Positions 1 to 8,501 of a stretch of DNA of 64,000 nucleotides are shown in pieces. The notes under the pieces are model-generated. The model had not been told where the DNA came from. It was given only the letters and a program-made list of their open reading frames with translations, and did not search any database. Origin of the DNA: Ciceribacter lividus (lineage in GTDB: Bacteria; Pseudomonadota; Alphaproteobacteria; Rhizobiales; Rhizobiaceae); assembly GCF_003337715.1 (NCBI RefSeq), contig NZ_QPIX01000004.1:283262-347261 (forward strand), given 5' to 3'. A program made the position numbers and the translations under genes. Every line of letters begins with the position of its first letter. Within the stretch, counting starts at the first letter, position 1.

Positions 1-1
1 T

Positions 2-1645
2 GACCAGAAGATCCATTCGACGATGGCTCCGCAGGGTGTCGATGCGCGTGCGGTTTTCGATGCCGTCGAACAGGCCAGGGTCGAATCGATCGGCGCCTTG
101 CGGATGCGCGGCATGGCCGCGAACCTTCAGACGATGAATGCCGAGAAGTACGCCAAGGCGAACTTCTCGGGGATCAGCCGGCAGGAGGATGCCCCGCTCT
201 CCGAAGCGATGGCCATGCTGGTGCGGGAAAAGCTGACGGGTGAGAAGCCGCCGGAAAGTGCAGGCAAGGTACTCGATCTCTGGCGTCCCTTCATCGAGGA
301 AAAGGCTTCGAGCGAATTCGAAGGGCTGAGCGGCGCCATCAACGATCAGCAGGCCTTCGCGAAGGTCATGCGCCATATCCTGAGCGCTATGGAAATGGCT
401 GAGGACTTTGGCGACGAGTCCGAGGAAAGCGAACAGGAAGACACGACCGACGAGGACCAGCCGCGCAGCAACGAGGAAGATCAGGAAAGCGCCGAAGAAG
501 AAGCCGGCCAGGACTCTGCGCCCGCGGAGGAGAGCGAAGCCTCCCAGGAGCAGATGGAAGAAGGCGAAATGGACGGCGCCGAGATCTCCGAAGACGAGAT
601 GATGGACGAGGGCGAGGACGATTCCGAAACGCCCGGCGAAATGCGTCGTCCCGCGAGCCCGTTCGACGATTTCAACGAGAAGGTCGACTACCGGATCTAC
701 ACGACGGAATTCGACGAAATCATCACGGCCGAGGAGCTTTGTGACGAGGCGGAACTCGATCGGCTGCGTGCTTTTCTCGACAAGCAGCTCGCGCATCTGC
801 AGGGCGCGGTCGGGCGCCTTGCGAACCGCCTGCAACGCCGCCTCATGGCGCAGCAAAACCGCTCCTGGGACTTCGATCTCGAGGAGGGCTATCTCGACAC
901 AGCTCGCCTGACGCGCATGGTGATCGACCCCATGCAGCCGCTTTCCTTCAAGATGGAGCGCGATACGCAGTTCCGCGACACGGTGGTGACGCTGGTGATC
1001 GACAATTCCGGTTCAATGCGCGGACGTCCCATCACCGTGGCTGCGACCTGTGCCGATATCCTGGCGCGCACACTCGAACGCTGCGGCGTCAAGGTCGAGA
1101 TTCTGGGTTTCACGACCAAGGCTTGGAAGGGCGGGCAGTCCCGCGAGAAATGGCTCGCCAACGGCAAGCCGCCGACGCCGGGCCGCCTCAACGATCTTCG
1201 ACACATCGTCTACAAGTCGGCGGATGCCCCGTGGCGCCGTTCGCGTCGCAATCTGGGTCTGATGATGCGCGAAGGCCTGCTCAAGGAGAATATCGACGGC
1301 GAGGCGCTGATGTGGGCGCATAGCCGTTTGCTCGGTCGTCGTGAACAGCGAAAGATCCTCATGATGATCTCCGATGGCGCGCCCGTCGACGACTCGACGC
1401 TGTCGGTCAACCCGGGCAACTATCTGGAGCGGCATCTGCGCGCGGTCATCGATCAGATTGAAACCCGCTCGCCGGTCGAGCTGCTCGCGATCGGCATCGG
1501 CCACGACGTGACCCGCTACTACAGCAGGGCCGTCACCATCGTCGATGCAGACGAGCTCGCGGGCGCGATGACGGAACAACTCGCCGCGCTTTTCGAAGAC
1601 AAGGCACGGGCGCCGCGGGGCGATCGCTTGCGCCGTGCGGGCTAA
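2..1645 (+). CDS. cobT: Cobaltochelatase subunit CobT, 5'-truncated by the window edge
   Basis: CobT works with CobS and CobN to insert cobalt into hydrogenobyrinic acid a,c-diamide in the aerobic cobalamin pathway, in the cytoplasm. The reading frame is open from base 2 with no start codon that fits, and 547 residues are visible. Full CobT proteins are about 630 residues, so roughly 80 N-terminal residues lie outside the window. The middle (about residues 135-220 of the visible part) is extremely acidic, rich in Glu and Asp, as in known CobT. The C-terminal third is a von Willebrand A domain with the metal-site motif DNSGSM near visible residue 333. The ATG at base 23 is internal to the gene. 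The next gene starts inside the last 11 bases, so they are probably co-transcribed. Identity is very secure. Confidence 0.95.
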   Translation, partial: DQKIHSTMAPQGVDARAVFDAVEQARVESIGALRMRGMAANLQTMNAEKYAKANFSGISRQEDAPLSEAMAMLVREKLTGEKPPESAGKVLDLWRPFIEEKASSEFEGLSGAINDQQAFAKVMRHILSAMEMAEDFGDESEESEQEDTTDEDQPRSNEEDQESAEEEAGQDSAPAEESEASQEQMEEGEMDGAEISEDEMMDEGEDDSETPGEMRRPASPFDDFNEKVDYRIYTTEFDEIITAEELCDEAELDRLRAFLDKQLAHLQGAVGRLANRLQRRLMAQQNRSWDFDLEEGYLDTARLTRMVIDPMQPLSFKMERDTQFRDTVVTLVIDNSGSMRGRPITVAATCADILARTLERCGVKVEILGFTTKAWKGGQSREKWLANGKPPTPGRLNDLRHIVYKSADAPWRRSRRNLGLMMREGLLKENIDGEALMWAHSRLLGRREQRKILMMISDGAPVDDSTLSVNPGNYLERHLRAVIDQIETRSPVELLAIGIGHDVTRYYSRAVTIVDADELAGAMTEQLAALFEDKARAPRGDRLRRAG

Positions 1646-2651
1646 CCCCTCCATCTTCGTCCAGATCGGTGCAGCCCTCTTTGTCGGTGCGGCCCTCATG
1701 GTGCATGACGGGGTCGCCGAGGAGCCCGAGCGTATCGCCGTCGCAAGTGCGCCGATCCATTTCTTCGACCGCGCTTCGCAAGCCACTCGTTTCGGATCGC
1801 TCGAATTTCTCGGTGGACTGGAATTGTCCTCCGCGGAGATGGCGTTCGGCGCGTGGTCCTCGATTCGCTTCCTGCCCGATGGGCGGCATTTCATCGGCGT
1901 TCTCGATACCGGGCACTGGCTGAAGGGCGAAATCCGGCGTGACGTCGAGGGGCGTCTCTGCGGTCTCGATGATGTATGGCTGACGTCGATGCGGGACGTC
2001 GATGGCAGCTACAATCAGAACAAGTGGTCGGTGGACGCCGAGAGCCTCGCGCTTCGCGGTGACGATGTGATCGTCGGTTACGAGCAGCGCCACCGTGTCA
2101 CCGTCTTTTCCCCGCTTTCCAACTTTGAGACGGCACTGCCGGGCGAGTCGCTACCCCTGCCGTTCCCGACCGACGAGCTGCGCAACAATGGTGGATTGGA
2201 GACGCTTGCACTGTCGCCCGCAGCGAGCCCTCTCGGAGGCGCACTGGTCGCTGTTGCCGAGAAGAGCCGCAACCGCGATGAGTATCGCATCGCCGGCATT
2301 CTCGACGGGCCGTTGCGTGGCGCCTTCCGCGTAAGAACGAGTGACGACTTCGATATTACCGACGGGGCCTTCCTGCCCGGCGGCGACCTGCTTTTGCTTC
2401 AACGTCGCTTCAACCTTGCCGACGGGGTCGGGATGCGCATCGTCAGGATCCCTGGCGACACGCTAAGGCCGGGAGCCGTCGTCGAGGGACGGACGATCCT
2501 CGAAGCTGATCTCGGCTATCAGATCGACAATATGGAAGGGCTGGACGCGGTTCGCGCGGAAGATGGCTCCGTGCATCTCTTCGTGGTGTCGGACGATAAC
2601 CATTCGATCCTGCAGCGGACGTTGCTTCTGGAATTCCGCCTTCCCGAATGA
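1635..2651 (+). CDS. Secreted esterase-like/phytase-like beta-propeller protein
   Basis: A 338-residue protein that matches, by recognition, the 'esterase-like activity of phytase' family common in rhizobia. Residues 1 to about 28 form a signal peptide (hydrophobic [11 protein letters not shown], then Ala/Glu), so it should be exported to the periplasm. The rest has repeated short strand-like segments with Asp-Gly and Gly-Gly turns, which fits a beta-propeller. No substrate can be read from the sequence. The start is a GTG that overlaps the end of cobT by 11 bases, which suggests translational coupling. The cobT link looks positional; nothing ties it to B12. The family call is firm, but the enzymatic role is unknown. 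Confidence 0.8.
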   Translation: MRANPSIFVQIGAALFVGAALMVHDGVAEEPERIAVASAPIHFFDRASQATRFGSLEFLGGLELSSAEMAFGAWSSIRFLPDGRHFIGVLDTGHWLKGEIRRDVEGRLCGLDDVWLTSMRDVDGSYNQNKWSVDAESLALRGDDVIVGYEQRHRVTVFSPLSNFETALPGESLPLPFPTDELRNNGGLETLALSPAASPLGGALVAVAEKSRNRDEYRIAGILDGPLRGAFRVRTSDDFDITDGAFLPGGDLLLLQRRFNLADGVGMRIVRIPGDTLRPGAVVEGRTILEADLGYQIDNMEGLDAVRAEDGSVHLFVVSDDNHSILQRTLLLEFRLPE

Positions 2652-2683
2652 AAAATGGCCGCACGGTTCGCGCCGGCGGCCAT
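2651..2683 (-). terminator. Intrinsic terminator of the queuosine-precursor transporter gene
   Basis: An 8-bp perfect stem (ATGGCCGC, bases 2655-2662, with GCGGCCAT, 2676-2683) is followed on the minus strand by a run of five T. It sits between two convergent genes, 20 bases past the stop of the minus-strand transporter. On the plus strand there is no T run, so it is oriented for the transporter. Confidence 0.7.
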
Positions 2684-2703
2684 ATCCTGATCGAGGATCC
2701 CGA

Positions 2704-3339
2704 TCAGATGCTTTTCAGCGGCGTCGTCGGGCGGACGGTATTCATCAGCGCCCCATAGGGCAGCAACATGACGAGCCCCACAAGCATCTTGACGGCGAAA
2801 TCGCCGATGGCCCAGGAAACCCAGCGCGGGGCTTCCATGGCGAAGATGCCTAAGATCGGAGCCCAGTCGATCGCGAAATCGTCGTTCGGGCCGATGATGC
2901 TGAAGACCACGGCGAAGGACAGCGAGAAGAAAATCACCGTATCCATCACAGAGCCGAAGATCGATCCGAACAGTGGTGCCTTCCACCAGGTCATCCGGCG
3001 CAGTCTGTTGAACACGGAAATATCGAGTAACTGGCCGACGAGATAGGCCGACCCGGAAGCAATCGCGATACGAGGCTGCGACGTGGCAAAGGAGAGCCCC
3101 ACGCCGATCAGGAAGCCGACGAAGACGACCTTGCGGGCGATCGAAGGGCCGAACTGGCGGTTCGTCAGGTCGGTGACCAGGAACGCCACTGGATAGGTGA
3201 ATGCGCCGTAGGTGAGAATATCCCCGAGCTTGATGCCGGCAAGCTCGCCGGAGAGGGGATACTGGACGAGGATGTTCGATGCGACCACGACGGCCGTCAT
3301 CAACAGGCTGTAGACGAGAATATAGCGCGTCATCTGCAT
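2704..3339 (-). CDS. yhhQ: Queuosine precursor transporter, YhhQ/VUT family
   Basis: A 211-residue integral membrane protein of the COG1738 family, which imports a precursor of the tRNA base queuosine (preQ0 or preQ1; known for E. coli YhhQ). I count about six hydrophobic segments, and the conserved stretch ILTYGAFTYPVAFLVTDLTN near residue 40 is typical of the family. The start is ATG 3339 (MQMTRY), with MTRY at 3333 as an alternative. A longer open frame reaching 3420 is not credible because its first 27 codons cover a structured leader. The Shine-Dalgarno AGGA lies 7 bases upstream. The leader holds a candidate preQ1-I riboswitch that includes both this AGGA and the ATG. rpmB lies upstream on the same strand with a terminator between. 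Confidence 0.9.
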   Translation of the reverse strand: MQMTRYILVYSLLMTAVVVASNILVQYPLSGELAGIKLGDILTYGAFTYPVAFLVTDLTNRQFGPSIARKVVFVGFLIGVGLSFATSQPRIAIASGSAYLVGQLLDISVFNRLRRMTWWKAPLFGSIFGSVMDTVIFFSLSFAVVFSIIGPNDDFAIDWAPILGIFAMEAPRWVSWAIGDFAVKMLVGLVMLLPYGALMNTVRPTTPLKSI

Positions 3340-3365
3340 TTTTTTATCCTGGGTGATGCCACCAG
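3336..3365 (-). promoter_or_regulatory. Candidate preQ1-I (H-type pseudoknot) riboswitch, translational
   Basis: Read on the minus strand, stem P1 is CUGG (3365-3362) with CCAG (3352-3349). The loop contains GCAU, complementary to AUGC at 3339-3336 downstream of the A-rich tail AUAAAAAA, giving a second stem, P2. This is the P1 / loop / P2 / A-rich tail layout of preQ1-I aptamers. A U directly follows the 5' strand of P1 and a C directly precedes the 3' strand, matching the two bases that contact the ligand in known structures. P2 includes the start codon and P1 abuts the Shine-Dalgarno AGGA, so ligand binding would block initiation. P1 has only 4 bp, the weakest point. The gene downstream is a queuosine-precursor importer, the expected target. 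Confidence 0.7.
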
Positions 3366-3382
3366 TTGGAGGACTGTTTTCT

Positions 3383-3424
3383 TGAAAAAGGAAAAGGCCT
3401 GGGCGGCGCAAGCCGCACAAGCCT
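3383..3424 (-). terminator. Intrinsic terminator after rpmB
   Basis: On the minus strand an AGGC...GCCT outer stem and GCGGC-TTGC-GCCGC inner stem (3395-3424) are followed by two T runs (3383-3395). It lies 26 bases past the rpmB stop and about 20 bases before the riboswitch of yhhQ, so yhhQ is either expressed by read-through or has a promoter I cannot identify. Confidence 0.6.
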
Positions 3425-3449
3425 CACATTCCTTTGGACTCGAAGACGC

Positions 3450-3740
3450 TTACGCGGCTTCGGCGGTCTTCTTGACGATCTGGCGGCGCAGCAGGCGGGC
3501 GCGCATGCTCAGTTCCTTCTCGTCGGCCTTCAGCAGGAAGGCGTCGAGACCCCCGCGATGCTCGACCGAGCGCAGGGCAGCCGCCGAAACGCGCAGCCGG
3601 AAACGCTGGCCGAGAGCGTCGGAGATCAGGGTGACGTCGCACAGGTTCGGCAGGAACCTGCGCTTGGTCTTGTTGTTTGCGTGGCTCACATTGTGGCCCG
3701 ACTGGACGCCCTTGCCGGTCAATTCGCAACTGCGGGACAT
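3450..3740 (-). CDS. rpmB: 50S ribosomal protein L28
   Basis: A 96-residue ribosomal protein of the large subunit. The N-terminus [20 protein letters not shown] is the conserved L28 signature, followed by the basic segment [12 protein letters not shown]. Length is normal for alphaproteobacterial L28. The start at 3740 is preceded on its strand by AGGTG 5 bases upstream. A strong sigma-70-type promoter lies about 85-110 bases upstream. The gene is followed by a terminator and then by the queuosine-precursor transporter. Identity is certain. Confidence 0.98.
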   Translation of the reverse strand: MSRSCELTGKGVQSGHNVSHANNKTKRRFLPNLCDVTLISDALGQRFRLRVSAAALRSVEHRGGLDAFLLKADEKELSMRARLLRRQIVKKTAEAA

Positions 3741-3823
3741 GATACACCTATTCTTCTTGGCCATCGGATCGGTGCCGGAAAACCGGTGCGCAATCCAACT
3801 AGGCATGATTGGAAAGTTGCGGT

Positions 3824-3852
3824 TCTATAGTCAGACTGGCTGCGCACGTCAA
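3824..3852 (-). promoter_or_regulatory. Sigma-70-type promoter of rpmB
   Basis: On the minus strand TTGACG (3852-3847), a 17-base spacer and TATAGA (3829-3824). This is 5/6 in the -35 and 5/6 in the -10 with ideal spacing, fitting a highly expressed ribosomal protein gene. The predicted leader is about 75 bases. Confidence 0.75.
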
Positions 3853-3982
3853 GCCTGACAGCGGAGATTCCCGCAATTGCGTAGCCGACACGCTATTTTC
3901 TTGCCATGTTCTGGTTCAAAGGTAGCGTGCACGGAAGGGAATTCAACCCTCAAAGCTCAGTCTAGGGGCCGGACCAAACTGC

Positions 3983-4759
3983 ATGAAGCGTTATCTCGAC
4001 GTTTTGACGGTCGCACTCGCAGCGATGACCTTTGCTGCGCCTGCCGCGGCTGACAGCGACATTCGATACGAGACCGAATACAACGTATCGCTCGGCATCC
4101 TGCCGATCGCCCATGCCTCGTTCGTTACAAAGGTCCTCAGCAGCGGTTACACCATTTCCGGCGATGTGAGGTCGGCTGGAATCGTCGACGTCATCGCGAA
4201 AATCTCGGCTCAGACCAGCGTCTCCGGCGTGCTGATGAAGGACAGGATGCAGGCATCGCGCTACTCGCTCGTCTACAAATCCAACAACAAGGTTCAGACC
4301 TACGATGTGCGTTACCGGAACGGAGACGTCGTCAAGGCTGAGATCACCCCGACACCGAAGAGAAAGCCGCGCAACTGGATCGAGGTCACCGACCGCGACC
4401 TCAAGTCGGTGCTGGATCCAATCAGCGGTATGATCGTGCCGGATGGTCAGGACGTTTGTCGCAGGACGCTGCCGATTTTCGACGGCGAGAGCCGGATGGA
4501 TCTCGTCCTTTCACCAAAAGGGAGCTCGCGCTTTTCGGTCGGTGACGTCGAGGGGGAGGCGATCGTCTGCGCCATTCGCTACGTTCCGAAATCCGGTTTC
4601 CGTAAGGGGCGCAAGGACATCGAGTATCTGCGTCAGGCGACCGACATGGAAATCTGGTTTGCCAAAACGGCACTACTCAAGGTATATGCTCCGGTCTACG
4701 CCCGTGTGCCGACGCGTATGGGGCCGCTCTACATCAGGGCCGTAAAGTTCGACGGTTGA
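3983..4759 (+). CDS. DUF3108 domain-containing exported protein
   Basis: A 258-residue protein with a clear signal peptide (residues 1 to about 23, ending AAPAAADS), so periplasmic or outer-membrane associated. The mature part begins RYETEYNVSLGILPIAHASF and matches the DUF3108 pattern of a lipocalin-like beta-barrel fold; two Cys (about residues 154 and 193) might form a disulfide. No catalytic residues are evident. It stands alone between the divergent rpmB and the exporter gene 40 bases downstream. The function of DUF3108 proteins in rhizobia is not established to my knowledge. Confidence 0.8.
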   Translation: MKRYLDVLTVALAAMTFAAPAAADSDIRYETEYNVSLGILPIAHASFVTKVLSSGYTISGDVRSAGIVDVIAKISAQTSVSGVLMKDRMQASRYSLVYKSNNKVQTYDVRYRNGDVVKAEITPTPKRKPRNWIEVTDRDLKSVLDPISGMIVPDGQDVCRRTLPIFDGESRMDLVLSPKGSSRFSVGDVEGEAIVCAIRYVPKSGFRKGRKDIEYLRQATDMEIWFAKTALLKVYAPVYARVPTRMGPLYIRAVKFDG

Positions 4760-4799
4760 CGTCACCGCGGGATCGCCAATGCCCCGCAAAGGGGGAAAT

Positions 4800-5681
4800 G
4801 TGAGAACGAGGGCAACGCTGATCGGGTTTACGGCCATTCTCATGTGGTCGTTCCTGGCCTTCTTTACTGCTGCATCGGGCAAGATGCCGCCATTTCAGTT
4901 GTCGGCAATCGCTTTCGCCATCGGCAGCCTGCCGAGCATCGTGGCCTTCGCCGTCAGGCCGGAACGTCTGAGGTCGCTGAGGCAGCCTCTGAAGGTTTGG
5001 GTGACCGGCGTCGCCGGTCTCTTCGGCTATCACTTCCTCTACTTCACGGCGTTGCGGAACGCGCCGGTCGTCGAAGCCGGACTTATCGCCTATCTCTGGC
5101 CGTTGCTGATCGTCGTGGGATCGGCGCTGCTGCCGGGAGAACGGTTGCGCTGGTACCATGTGGTCGGTGCTCTTGCCGGTCTTTCGGGCACCGTCCTGAT
5201 CGTCGGCAAGGATGGCGTCGACTTCGATCCCGCCTATCTTCTCGGCTACTCGGCGGCCTTCCTCTGCGCCTTCACCTGGTCGGGATATTCGCTGCTGACT
5301 CGTCGTTTCGATGCCGTCTCGACGGACGTGGTCACGGGGTTCTGCCTCGCGACGTCGGTTCTTTCCCTCGTCTGTCATCTGCTGCTGGAGACCACTGCAT
5401 GGCCAACCGACGCCTGGGAATGGTTGGCGGTGGCCGGGCTGGGGCTCTTCCCTGTCGGAGCAGCCTTCTATGCGTGGGACTACGGCGTCAAGAATGGCGA
5501 CATCCAGATTCTCGGTGCATCGAGCTACGCGGCACCGCTGCTCTCGACACTGATCCTCGCTCTTTTCGGGTTCGCAGAGCCGAACCTGCGCATTGCGCTT
5601 GCCTGCCTCCTGATTACCGGCGGCGCTGTTCTTGCCGCGCGCGAAATGTTCCGGCGTCGACCGGCTCCGGTCGCCGGCTGA
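4800..5681 (+). CDS. yddG: DMT-superfamily exporter, YddG-like (EamA repeats)
   Basis: A 293-residue membrane protein with ten hydrophobic segments in two EamA-type halves (halves start near residues 5 and 145). Conserved features such as HFLYFTALRNAPVVEAGLIAYLWPLL match the YddG group, which exports aromatic amino acids in E. coli; the actual substrate here is not shown by sequence. I choose the GTG at 4800 because AAAGGGGGAAAT sits just upstream. An ATG at 4779 in the same frame has no good ribosome site. The start of the next gene follows 16 bases after the stop, suggesting an operon with the YhhN-type enzyme. Confidence 0.8.
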   Translation: MRTRATLIGFTAILMWSFLAFFTAASGKMPPFQLSAIAFAIGSLPSIVAFAVRPERLRSLRQPLKVWVTGVAGLFGYHFLYFTALRNAPVVEAGLIAYLWPLLIVVGSALLPGERLRWYHVVGALAGLSGTVLIVGKDGVDFDPAYLLGYSAAFLCAFTWSGYSLLTRRFDAVSTDVVTGFCLATSVLSLVCHLLLETTAWPTDAWEWLAVAGLGLFPVGAAFYAWDYGVKNGDIQILGASSYAAPLLSTLILALFGFAEPNLRIALACLLITGGAVLAAREMFRRRPAPVAG

Positions 5682-5697
5682 TCGACGGGGCGGGCGT

Positions 5698-6354
5698 GTG
5701 GATATCGCGACTGGTGCCTGGCTGTTGTTATCGGTAGTCTTCGGACTGTCCTATCTCCGCCTTCTCAACGATCCGACAAGTACCCTTCGAACGGTTGTGA
5801 AGACCTTGCCGGTGCTGTTGCTCGCAGGTTTTGCCTGGTCGGCCGAAGCGCCGAAGCTTCTTCTCGCCGCACTGTTGCTCAGCGCGGCAGGCGATGCCTT
5901 TCTCGCGCACGACGGGGAGAGGGCTTTCGTCGGCGGACTCGCCGCCTTCCTGCTCGCCCACCTGATGTATGGTGCACTCTTCGTTTCCGTGGCGGCTCCG
6001 TCCATCGTGTTGAGTGAAGCCTGGCGAATTCCCGCCGGCGCCGTGTCGGTGGTGGCGATTGCCATCGTTCTTCCCTTGGTCAGGAGGTACGCGGGTCCGC
6101 ATCGCATGGCCGTATCCGTCTACGGCATCATTATCCTCGGGATGGCGCTGCTCGCCTTGCTCGTTCCGGTGCCGACCGTCTTTGTCGGGGCTGCCGTCTT
6201 CATGAGCTCGGATGCCGTGCTCGCCTGGCGCAGGTTCGTGCTGAAGTCAGACGACGCCTTGCGCCGGGCAGCCTCCTACTATGTCTGGATCAGCTATTTC
6301 GCAGCCCAGTGTATTCTGACCTGGGCGCTTGCAGGTGTCGCCGCGGGCCTTTAG
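5698..6354 (+). CDS. Lysoplasmalogenase-like YhhN family membrane protein
   Basis: A 218-residue protein made almost wholly of hydrophobic segments (about eight), matching the YhhN/TMEM86 family. Animal TMEM86B cleaves the vinyl-ether bond of lysoplasmalogens; bacterial members are much less characterised. The family's conserved Asp residues are visible in LLLSAAGDAFLAHDGERAFV and FMSSDAVLA. The GTG at 5698 is chosen as start, with GACGGGGCGGG upstream; an upstream TTG would overlap the exporter gene heavily. Its 3' end overlaps the convergent cupin gene by 4 bases. Confidence 0.75.
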   Translation: MDIATGAWLLLSVVFGLSYLRLLNDPTSTLRTVVKTLPVLLLAGFAWSAEAPKLLLAALLLSAAGDAFLAHDGERAFVGGLAAFLLAHLMYGALFVSVAAPSIVLSEAWRIPAGAVSVVAIAIVLPLVRRYAGPHRMAVSVYGIIILGMALLALLVPVPTVFVGAAVFMSSDAVLAWRRFVLKSDDALRRAASYYVWISYFAAQCILTWALAGVAAGL

Positions 6355-6776
6355 CCCTGCCCCGGCGACCATCCGGGCGGCGCCATCTCGAAGGCGGAGA
6401 ACTGAAAGCCCGGTGCAACGGTGCAGCCGACAAGCGTATAGGTGCCGAGACTTTCGGCGGCTTGCCAGCAGTTGGCCGGGATCACTGCCTGAGGGCGTTC
6501 TCCGGTCAACACGGCAGGGCCGAGGCGGATCGTCTCCACGGTCATTCCGTCGGGGGCGTGGCGGAGCGCGAGCGGCGCTCCGGCATAGTAGTGCCAGACC
6601 TCCGCCGCATCCCTGACGCGATGCCAGTGCGACCGCTGGCCGGCCGTCAGCAGATAATAGATCGCGGTGGAATTGCCCCGGCCTACGTCAGCCGCATCGC
6701 GAAAGGTTTCCGCATACCAACCGCCTTCGGGATGCGGCTGCATTCCAAGGGCTGCGACGATGTCCTCGGCGCGCAT
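6351..6776 (-). CDS. Cupin-type protein (DUF985/cupin_5)
   Basis: A 141-residue single-domain protein. The opening LGMQPHPEGGWYAETFR and the motif HRVRDAAEVWHYYAGAPL are typical of the DUF985 cupin family (yeast YML079W type), whose fold is known but whose activity is not. The His and Glu of HRVRDAAEVWH could form the metal site. The start codon shares ATGA with the stop of gloB, so it is translationally coupled to it, suggesting a shared role in small-molecule handling, though nothing proves this. The 3' end overlaps the convergent yhhN-like gene by 4 bases. Confidence 0.85.
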   Translation of the reverse strand: MRAEDIVAALGMQPHPEGGWYAETFRDAADVGRGNSTAIYYLLTAGQRSHWHRVRDAAEVWHYYAGAPLALRHAPDGMTVETIRLGPAVLTGERPQAVIPANCWQAAESLGTYTLVGCTVAPGFQFSAFEMAPPGWSPGQG

Positions 6777-7546
6777 CAGAAGTGATCCTTGCGCCGGCGG
6801 ATCTCCGCAAAGACCTCCTCGTTCGTCCGGCCTTCCATCAAGAGATTCCGGCGGATTTCCGGGTCGGCCGCGCGGAGGAAAGGATTGGTTTCCTTCTCGA
6901 GCCCGATCGTGGTCGGGATCGTGAACTTACCTTCCGCCCGCAGCCTCTCGATCTCGCCGGCGCGCGCTTTCAGGCGCTCGTTGTCCGGGTCGATGGTCAG
7001 GGCGAAGCGCGCATTCGCCAGCGTGTATTCGTGGCCGAAATAGACTGCTGTCTCGTCCGGCAGGGACGCAAGCTTCTGCAGCGAGTGCCACATGTCGGTC
7101 GCCGGGCGTTCGAACAGCCGGCCACAGCCGAGGGCGAAGAGCGTGTCTGCGGCGAACAGCAACTTGCTGTCCGGGAAATGATAGCAGACGTGCCCGGCGG
7201 TGTGACCGGGGGTCTCGATTACCTGAACGACATGGCCTCCGAAATCGAAGGTATCTCCGTCACCCACCGCCCGGTCGATCCCGGGAATCGCAACGGCCTC
7301 GTTGCGAGGCCCGATGATCTCGCAGCCATAGCGATCCTTGAGGGCAAGATTGGCCTCGACGTGATCGCCGTGGTGATGCGTCGTCAGGATGTGGGTGATA
7401 TTCCACCCCCGTCGCTCCGCCATGGCGACGATCGGAGCGTATTCCGGCGCGTCGATCGAGGCCGTGAGATTGCTCTCGTGGCAGTGGAGAAGGACTCCGA
7501 AATTGTCGCTGCGGCACAGGAAGATTTCGAGTTCCAGAGCTTTCAT
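6776..7546 (-). CDS. gloB: Hydroxyacylglutathione hydrolase (glyoxalase II)
   Basis: Glyoxalase II hydrolyses S-D-lactoylglutathione to D-lactate and glutathione, the second step of methylglyoxal detoxification, in the cytoplasm. The 256-residue protein has the metallo-beta-lactamase metal motif THHHGDH near residues 55-62, a second metal His in TPGHTAGH and the bridging Asp in LLFAADTLF, and a third His in YFGHEYT. The C-terminal helical domain is present. The start [17 protein letters not shown] at 7546 is chosen over a 20-codon extension because it matches family N-termini. It is divergent from the methyltransferase gene with 83 bases between starts, and coupled to the downstream cupin gene. 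Confidence 0.95.
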   Translation of the reverse strand: MKALELEIFLCRSDNFGVLLHCHESNLTASIDAPEYAPIVAMAERRGWNITHILTTHHHGDHVEANLALKDRYGCEIIGPRNEAVAIPGIDRAVGDGDTFDFGGHVVQVIETPGHTAGHVCYHFPDSKLLFAADTLFALGCGRLFERPATDMWHSLQKLASLPDETAVYFGHEYTLANARFALTIDPDNERLKARAGEIERLRAEGKFTIPTTIGLEKETNPFLRAADPEIRRNLLMEGRTNEEVFAEIRRRKDHF

Positions 7547-7629
7547 GAGGTCGGTCCGTCTCTGCTTCGTCGCGCGGAATGTAACGTCTTTGGCCTTGAA
7601 GTCCAATCCGCGCCTGATATCAATTACTC

Positions 7630-8379
7630 ATGCACGTCGATATCGTCGATCTCCGCCAGTTCTACCATTCGCGGCTCGGGCGGATGGCCGAGCACTCGAT
7701 CGCGATGGCGCTCGCGTCGCTTTGGAGTCGGCTGCCGCAGGAGCGGCTCGTGGGGCTCGGCTATTGCGTTCCGTTCCTGGATCGCTTCCGGACCGATACC
7801 GAGAGAACCTTCGCCTTCATGCCGGCCGGACAAGGCGCGGTGAACTGGCCCGTCGGGGAGCCCTCGGCCACGGCCCTGGTCTTTGAGGAGGAGTTGCCTC
7901 TTCCGGACTCATCAATCGATCGTGTGTTGATGGTTCACTCGCTCGAGTTCGTTGAAGACCCGCGCGAGACCCTCAAGGAAATCTGGCGCGTGCTGGCGCC
8001 GGGCGGACGGCTGGTGATCGTGGTACCGAACCGGCGCGGGGTATGGGCGCGGATGGAACACACGCCTTTCGGCTCGGGCCGCCCCTATTCTCGTGGCCAG
8101 CTCACCACCTTGTTGCGGGAGACAAATTTCACCCCCGGGGCAAGCGCCGAGGCACTGTTTTTTCCGCCGTCGAAGATACGGGCCGTCCTGCGGCTGCGGC
8201 GAAGTTTCGAGCGGGTGGGCCGCTTCATCTGGCCAGCCTTTTCCGGGGTCATCATCGTCGAGGCACAGAAGAGGCTCTACCAGGGCCTTCCGGTGAAGGC
8301 GCGCGCTTCCCGTCGCGTATTCGCTCCCGCCCTGGCTCCGCGTGGCGTGCCGACCACGCGGCTGCCGGCCGACGTGTGA
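7630..8379 (+). CDS. Class I SAM-dependent methyltransferase-like protein
   Basis: A 249-residue protein of the Methyltransf_11 type. The second half of the fold is clear: [20 protein letters not shown], then [19 protein letters not shown]. The usual N-terminal glycine motif that binds S-adenosylmethionine is degenerate ([13 protein letters not shown]), as in the rhizobial group that sits divergently from gloB. It may be catalytically weak or use an altered site. The tail after residue 190 is basic. Substrate is unknown. The adjacent gloB suggests a conserved neighbourhood but no defined pathway. Confidence 0.75.
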   Translation: MHVDIVDLRQFYHSRLGRMAEHSIAMALASLWSRLPQERLVGLGYCVPFLDRFRTDTERTFAFMPAGQGAVNWPVGEPSATALVFEEELPLPDSSIDRVLMVHSLEFVEDPRETLKEIWRVLAPGGRLVIVVPNRRGVWARMEHTPFGSGRPYSRGQLTTLLRETNFTPGASAEALFFPPSKIRAVLRLRRSFERVGRFIWPAFSGVIIVEAQKRLYQGLPVKARASRRVFAPALAPRGVPTTRLPADV

Positions 8380-8501
8380 GCCCTTTCCGGCAGGCGTCGA
8401 ACCCTCGACAAATGGCGGTTTCCGTTCTAATGGCTCTGAACCCGAAGACCGTGCGTCCGCCCGGTTTTTCTCACGTTATCAGCAGTTCGACGAGCAGCGA
8501 C

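Noticed and set aside
3340..3420. 27-residue N-terminal extension of the queuosine transporter
   Set aside because: It is basic and polar without a helix, has no ribosome site, and covers the structured leader.
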